NCBI RefSeq assembly: GCF_014196535.1
Contig: NZ_JACIDU010000001.1
Location: forward strand, 124,001-188,000
DNA length: 64,000 bases
Direction: 5' to 3'
From: Allorhizobium borbori
GTDB lineage: Bacteria > Pseudomonadota > Alphaproteobacteria > Rhizobiales > Rhizobiaceae
Position numbers and translations under genes: made by a program. This document shows, one piece after another, positions 58,614 through 64,000 of this stretch. The notes under the pieces were generated by a model. The model was not told the DNA's origin, ran no database searches, and saw nothing but the letters and a program-made list of their open reading frames with translations. Every line of letters starts with the position of its first letter. Position 1 is the stretch's first letter.

Positions 58614-59084
58614 ATGACCCTTCAAAACAATGTTCGCCCCACCCTGGGCCTCAAGCGCCTGCCGCACGCCGATGCCATCGATCTTCCCGCCTATGAGACG
58701 GCGGGGGCCGCCGGCATGGATCTTCGTGCCGCCGTGCCTCCGGACCAGCCTCTCACGCTCGCCCCCGGCAAACGCGCACTGGTGCCAACCGGTTTCATCA
58801 TGGAAATACCGCAAGGGTTCGAAGCACAGATCCGTCCGCGTTCGGGGCTGGCCTTCAAGAACGGCATCACCTGCCTCAACACGCCCGGCACCATCGATAG
58901 CGACTATCGCGGCGAAGTGAAGGTTCTGCTCGTCAATCTCGGCGATGAGGCGTTCACCATCGAGCGCGGCATGCGTATCGCCCAGATGGTCATTGCACCG
59001 GTGACACAGGTGGCTGTGGCAGAAGTGACGGAAACATCCGACACCACACGCGGGGCCGGCGGTTTCGGCTCCACCGGCGTCTGA
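58614..59084 (+). CDS. dut: Deoxyuridine 5'-triphosphate nucleotidohydrolase
   Basis: Hydrolyses dUTP to dUMP, keeping uracil out of DNA. 156 residues, trimeric type. The five family motifs are visible: [38 protein letters not shown] and [10 protein letters not shown]. Ends 12 bases before the convergent stop of the GGDEF protein. Confidence 0.97.
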   Translation: MTLQNNVRPTLGLKRLPHADAIDLPAYETAGAAGMDLRAAVPPDQPLTLAPGKRALVPTGFIMEIPQGFEAQIRPRSGLAFKNGITCLNTPGTIDSDYRGEVKVLLVNLGDEAFTIERGMRIAQMVIAPVTQVAVAEVTETSDTTRGAGGFGSTGV

Positions 59085-59096
59085 CAAGATCGTTTC

Positions 59097-60152
59097 TCAG
59101 AGAAGACCGGCCAGCATCGTGCGATTGCGGCCGGCGGCATGGCCCGATGCCATTGCCCTTTCTGCATCGGCGATGGCGATGGCAATGTCATCGCTTGCCC
59201 GGGACTGGGCGATGCCAAGCGTTACCGACACCCGCAGTGACAGATCGCCGACACGCAGCGGCAGTTCCGCAATGGCAGTGCGGATACGCTCCGCCACAAC
59301 ACACGCCTCCTCCTCCACCGTTTCAGGCAGGAAGATAAGGAAGGTCCGGCGTCCCCGCCGGCTGATCATGTCCGTTTCCCGAACCTTGCCGAGGATCATC
59401 GCCGACGCCTGCCGTGCGACCTGCTCGGCGATGAAGCGGCCGAAAATCTCGGCGATAGCGGCATGGTGGTCGACCTCGAGCACGATGACCGAGAAAACAC
59501 GATCCGGCTCCATGAAATGCAGGTGTGGCTTGCTCACCGCATCCGTCAGGCGCCGGCGATCCGGCTGTACACCCCCAAGGCGCGGCGATGCGATGGCTGG
59601 CGCATCCCGGCGCATGTCCTCCCTCTTGAAATCGAGCGCAATGCGAATGAAAGCGGCCAGCAGAAGGAAAGCCAGCGCCATGTTGACGAAGCGGAACAGG
59701 CTGGCCTGCGTGACCATGGCTTCCGAATGCAGAAGGAAGGCGCCGCCATCGCGAAATTCGATCCACAAGGTGAAGAAGCACAATGCCGCAGCGGCCGCCC
59801 ATTTCCCGACGTCGCCTGCCCGCTCCGAAGCGAGCGCAACCGGCAGGAAGGCGATGAGAAGAAAATGAAAGCCGAACGGCCCGCCGAAACCGAGCGCCAT
59901 GACGAGGCTGTAAGCAACCGCGAAGCCGATCGTTATCGCTGTGGCTGCAAGCGGACGGCGGTCGGCGGCATGCGCAATCACCGTGTAGGCTGTGGAAACT
60001 AGCAGGATGACCGCAACCGGCAGAAGCGCCCAGGCCGCCTGCCCGACCCAGACCAGAAGCAAAGCCTGCAACGCCAGAGCGGGAACGGACACGACGGCGC
60101 CCTTGAAGAAGGCATTACGAAAAGACTGGCGGATCGAGATACGGGGAAACAT
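59097..60152 (-). CDS. Membrane protein with degenerate GGDEF domain
   Basis: About 351 residues from the ATG at 60152; the start is uncertain (no strong ribosome site, and a TTG 29 codons earlier is possible). Six hydrophobic helices (about 15-175) form an N-terminal sensor, then a linker and a GGDEF-type domain. The catalytic GGDEF is replaced by GRRTF (nucleotides 59340-59354), so cyclase activity is unlikely. An intact inhibitory-site RxxD (RETD, 59370-59381) lies at the normal 5-residue distance, so c-di-GMP binding is possible. A degenerate receptor role is inference. Confidence 0.75.
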   Translation of the reverse strand: MFPRISIRQSFRNAFFKGAVVSVPALALQALLLVWVGQAAWALLPVAVILLVSTAYTVIAHAADRRPLAATAITIGFAVAYSLVMALGFGGPFGFHFLLIAFLPVALASERAGDVGKWAAAAALCFFTLWIEFRDGGAFLLHSEAMVTQASLFRFVNMALAFLLLAAFIRIALDFKREDMRRDAPAIASPRLGGVQPDRRRLTDAVSKPHLHFMEPDRVFSVIVLEVDHHAAIAEIFGRFIAEQVARQASAMILGKVRETDMISRRGRRTFLIFLPETVEEEACVVAERIRTAIAELPLRVGDLSLRVSVTLGIAQSRASDDIAIAIADAERAMASGHAAGRNRTMLAGLL

Positions 60153-60614
60153 TGCAAGGGCTGGGTGCGTGTGCTGCAGAATCAAATACTTATCCGTCGG
60201 ATTGAAGTGCAATCGCAAAAGAATGATTTCCCGGCGCAAGGATAGACTGACGCGGATCGCGTTCTTTTCGGCCTGGCATCAGCCACATTCCGCTGCAATC
60301 GTCCCATGCGATGAACCTCCGGTTCTGTCGATCGCCGGGCGAGCGGCCACCCGCTGCAACCGACACCGCACCATGGCAGCACGACTGTCTGACAATCTAG
60401 CGCGATTGCACCGCTTTTACTACCCAGCCGTGCCTTGATCGCCGCCAGATCGGAACCTACGGGCAACAAGCGCCGCGTTTGGAATATTTAACTCCATTTT
60501 CTCAATAATCGGACGTCAATTCCATATACTTCTTTGTTTCGAAATAAATATTTCTCGCCCTCCCCGCGTACCCGCCCTATTGTCCCGCCATATGCTTTCA
60601 CAAGGAGGGACGTC
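60153..60614. other. Intergenic region upstream of cysK
   Basis: No gene-like frame. The stretch 60480-60560 is AT-rich against the background and contains GAAATA/TATTTC arms at 60541-60554 around two A. This could be a promoter or operator of cysK. The ribosome site AAGGAGGG lies right before the cysK ATG. Confidence 0.5.
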
Positions 60615-61583
<969 letters not shown>

Positions 61584-61593
61584 CACCACAAGA

Positions 61594-61621
61594 CCCCGGA
61601 GCCCGTCGCTCCGGGGCTTTT
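61594..61621 (+). terminator. Terminator of cysK
   Basis: Perfect 9 bp stem CCCCGGAGC (61594-61602) / GCTCCGGGG (61608-61616) with a 5-base loop, followed by CTTTT, 11 bases after the stop. Confidence 0.92.
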
Positions 61622-61724
61622 CATGATGCGTTCCGGCCTGTCTTGGCCCGATTGTGATTTGGCGTCATCTGAAGTAGCGTGGTCTGGCGTTTGGTGTAGC
61701 GAACGCGTGTGCACGGGACCCTTC

Positions 61725-62795
61725 ATGCCCAAGAAAATCGGTTTCTTCCGGAAACTGCCTGCTTTCAAAGCCGTTCGCGGTGAGCTTACACCGACAAAAA
61801 AAGCCGCCAGCTACGCGTTGGCACTCGTCGTATTTGCCGTGGCGCTTGCCCTTCGCTTCTGGCTCGAGCCCACCTTGCCGCAGGGTTTTCCGTTTCTCAC
61901 CTTTTTTCCCGCAGTCGTGATCGCCGGTTTCCTGTTCGGCGTCCGGCAAGGCGCGATGGTCGCCGTTCTGGCCGGCTTTGCGTCGTGGTACTTCTTCATC
62001 TCACCGCAGGATGGCGGCGTGAACAGTGGCACGCTGACGGCCCTGCTGCTCTATGTCATCGTGGTATCGACCGACCTCTTCCTGCTGAGCCTGATGATGA
62101 GCGCCTATCGTGCCGAGTTGATCGCCCGCCGAGACCTGGAGCGCATGGGCGAGGAACGGGAGATGCTGACCAATGAGCTGGACCACCGGCTGAAGAATGT
62201 CTTTGCGACGATGAATGCGGTCATCACCCTGTCGCAGCGCCACGCCGCCACTTCCGAGGAACTGGCCCAAAAGCTGAAGGAACGGCTGAACGCCATGGCG
62301 CGCTCGAGCCTGCTGCTGCGCAACGCGGGACCCGCTGGACCGACGACACTGCGCTCCGTGGTTGAACAGGCGCTCTCCCCCTTTGGCGCCGGTGATACCA
62401 ATCGCTTCACCCTCGCCGGTCCCGTCGTTTCTGCGGCAGGGCAAACCTCCGTTGTTCTCAGCCTTATTCTGCACGAACTCGGCACGAATGCCGCCAAATA
62501 TGGCGCACTTTCAACCGGCCGGGGTCATATCGATGTTACCTGGAAAGAAATATTTCGTGCGGAAACACCCGACGAGCCCGACCTTGAGATCGTCTGGTGC
62601 GAAAGGGGGGGACCGCAACCGGAAACCGATTCCGAGCGCAAGGGCTTCGGCTCAACCCTGATTTCACGCGTCATCGGCATGCTGAACGGCGAGGCACAGG
62701 TCGCGTTTCCCGCCACCGGCGCCATCGTCATCATGACGATCCCGATGCGCAGCATCGCCAAATCCGTGAATGATACCGAGCCTGCCGACTTCTGA
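61725..62795 (+). CDS. Sensor histidine kinase, HWE family, with DUF4118-type membrane domain
   Basis: 356 residues from the ATG at 61725; other in-frame starts upstream run into the cysK terminator. N-terminal half has about four membrane helices of the DUF4118/KdpD-like type (LTFFPAVVIAGFLFGVRQGA). The phosphoacceptor His is in DHRLKNVFATMNAVI near residue 161. The ATPase has the HWE-type N box HELGTNAAKYGALS near residue 253 and the W-x-E in VTWKE. No response regulator is next to it, so the partner is elsewhere. It convergently ends 5 bases before comM. Confidence 0.9.
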   Translation: MPKKIGFFRKLPAFKAVRGELTPTKKAASYALALVVFAVALALRFWLEPTLPQGFPFLTFFPAVVIAGFLFGVRQGAMVAVLAGFASWYFFISPQDGGVNSGTLTALLLYVIVVSTDLFLLSLMMSAYRAELIARRDLERMGEEREMLTNELDHRLKNVFATMNAVITLSQRHAATSEELAQKLKERLNAMARSSLLLRNAGPAGPTTLRSVVEQALSPFGAGDTNRFTLAGPVVSAAGQTSVVLSLILHELGTNAAKYGALSTGRGHIDVTWKEIFRAETPDEPDLEIVWCERGGPQPETDSERKGFGSTLISRVIGMLNGEAQVAFPATGAIVIMTIPMRSIAKSVNDTEPADF

Positions 62796-62800
62796 GCCGG

Positions 62801-64000
62801 TCAGGCCGCCGCCGAAAGACGCTCGCCGGCAATGCGGTAGGAAATCGCCTCAGCCAGATGCAGCCTTCCGACGGTCTCGCTGCCATCGAGATCGGCCAGC
62901 GTGCGGGCTACCTTCAGGATGCGGTGATAACCGCGCGCGGAAAACTTCAGCTTCTCCGCGGCATCGCGCAGCAATTGCAAGCCCCCCGCATCCGCATTCA
63001 CCAGCGCCTCGATAAGCGCCGCCGGGCAGCGGGCATTGGTCGTCACCGCCGGAAGGCCGGCCTCGATGAACCGCTGGCGCTGGCGCATCCGGGCTGTGGC
63101 GACACGCTGCGCCACGATCTCGCTGGGCTCGGAAGCCGCCGGTTTGATGAGGTCCAGCGCCGTTACCGCCGGAACGTCGATACGGATGTCGATGCGGTCA
63201 AGCAGTGGACCGGAAACCCGCCCCTGATAATCGGACTGGCAGCGCGGACCCCGCGCACAGACATGGCCAGGCTCGCCTGCCATGCCGCACCGGCACGGGT
63301 TCATGGCGGCAACGAGCTGGATATGGGACGGGTAGGACACACGATGATTGGCGCGGGCCACCACGCATTCGCCCGTTTCCAGCGGCTGGCGCAAGGCATC
63401 AAGCGCCTGCGGGGAAAACTCCGGCAACTCATCGAGAAAGAGAACGCCGTGATGGGCCAAAGACGCCTCGCCCGGACGGGCACGCGCGCCGCCACCCGTC
63501 AGCGCCGCCATGGTGGCGGAGTGATGCGGCGTGCGGAAGGGCCGCCGATCCGTCAAACGACCATCCGCCAGTTCGCCGGCGATGGAATGGATCATAGAGA
63601 CTTCCAGCAGTTCCGCCGGCGAAAGCGGCGGCAGGATCGACGGCAGGCGCGCGGCGAGCATGGATTTCCCCGCACCGGGCGGCCCGACCATCAAAAGGTT
63701 ATGGCCGCCGGCGGCGGCGACCTCCAGCGCGCGGCGCGCACTTTCCTGCCCCTTGATATCGGCAAGATCCGGCAAAGCGGCGGCGGCCCCGCGAATGGCG
63801 GGCTGCGGACGGGCCAGCTTCTGTTCGCCCTTGAAGTGATTGGCGATGGCGATCAGGCTGCGTGGTGCGAGGATCTCCATCCCCTCACCCGCCCAGGCCG
63901 CCTCCGGGCCGCTGGCGGCCGGGCAGATCAGGCCCTTGCCGGCAGCATTGGCGGCGATCGCGGCAGGCAGCGCGCCGGAAATCGCGGCAATCGTGCCGTC
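62801..64000 (-). CDS. comM: YifB/ComM family Mg-chelatase-like ATPase (5' end beyond window)
   Basis: AAA+ helicase-like protein (ComM in naturally competent bacteria, branch migration in recombination). The open frame continues past 64000, so the start lies outside the window; 400 residues are visible. LICPAASGPEAAWAGEG is upstream of the Walker A MVGPPGAGKSMLAARL (nucleotides ~63670). Walker B is FLDELPEFS; C4 zinc-like CRCGMAGEPGHVC follows. The C-terminus is the conserved Mg_chelatase_C region ARGYHRILKVARTLADL. Confidence 0.94.
   Translation of the reverse strand, partial: DGTIAAISGALPAAIAANAAGKGLICPAASGPEAAWAGEGMEILAPRSLIAIANHFKGEQKLARPQPAIRGAAAALPDLADIKGQESARRALEVAAAGGHNLLMVGPPGAGKSMLAARLPSILPPLSPAELLEVSMIHSIAGELADGRLTDRRPFRTPHHSATMAALTGGGARARPGEASLAHHGVLFLDELPEFSPQALDALRQPLETGECVVARANHRVSYPSHIQLVAAMNPCRCGMAGEPGHVCARGPRCQSDYQGRVSGPLLDRIDIRIDVPAVTALDLIKPAASEPSEIVAQRVATARMRQRQRFIEAGLPAVTTNARCPAALIEALVNADAGGLQLLRDAAEKLKFSARGYHRILKVARTLADLDGSETVGRLHLAEAISYRIAGERLSAAA

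Overview
The window is a compact, GC-rich stretch of core chromosome with no mobile elements, CRISPR arrays or RNA genes that I can see. It looks like a member of the Rhizobiaceae (Agrobacterium/Rhizobium/Sinorhizobium relatives). The evidence is family content: an ornithine-lipid acyltransferase OlsB and an OlsA-like acyltransferase, a PraR/PhrR-type regulator next to lnt, a Mur-type Fur protein, a two-domain malic enzyme, DUF1150, an HWE histidine kinase, a RIME-like intergenic repeat and GANTC (CcrM) sites. Genus and species are inference.

Layout. 1-2.8 kb: end of a chemotaxis transducer, a ~105 bp palindromic repeat, then metK behind a 22 bp palindrome, and trmB. 3.6-5.5 kb: DUF1150 and Hsp20 genes with a predicted heat-shock promoter, and a nucleoside hydrolase. 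5.6-24.2 kb: a long minus-strand run read from the right as mutS, glnD, murJ, trpS, usp, nfuA, tsaB, rimI, mur, olsA-like, miaB, phoH, ybeY, corC, lnt, praR. 24.3-34.5 kb: NADP malic enzyme (plus strand), then on the minus strand olsB, a hybrid kinase, lspA, two RNA/SAM methyltransferases, a LapA-like membrane protein, ihfB and sppA. 34.7-39.9 kb: the plus-strand lptC-lptA-lptB-rpoN-hpf-ptsN block (LPS export, sigma-54, nitrogen PTS).

40-47.6 kb: grpE and hrcA (minus); rph, a VOC protein, rdgB and hemW (plus); a DMT transporter divergent from a LysR regulator; a small methyltransferase. 47.6-52.1 kb: dnaA, a 758 bp GANTC-rich gap, rpsT, enoyl-CoA hydratase and mutM (all minus). 52.2-64 kb: ubiE, ubiB and coaBC (plus); a class II amidotransferase and prfC (minus); dut (plus); a degenerate GGDEF protein (minus); cysK and an HWE kinase (plus); and the start-less part of comM (minus).

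Functionally this is housekeeping: translation and tRNA modification (trmB, miaB, tsaB, rimI, ybeY, trpS, rpsT, hpf, prfC), envelope biogenesis (murJ, lspA, lnt, lptABC, olsA/B), DNA repair and replication (mutS, mutM, dnaA, dut, rdgB), nitrogen and stress control (glnD, rpoN, ptsN, hrcA, grpE, praR). I found no convincing wholly new system. The items most worth a second look are the inactive-looking GGDEF protein that keeps its inhibitory c-di-GMP site, the GANTC cluster and hairpin upstream of dnaA, the metK palindrome, the hsp20/DUF1150 heat-shock unit and the hybrid kinase with a degenerate first receiver.
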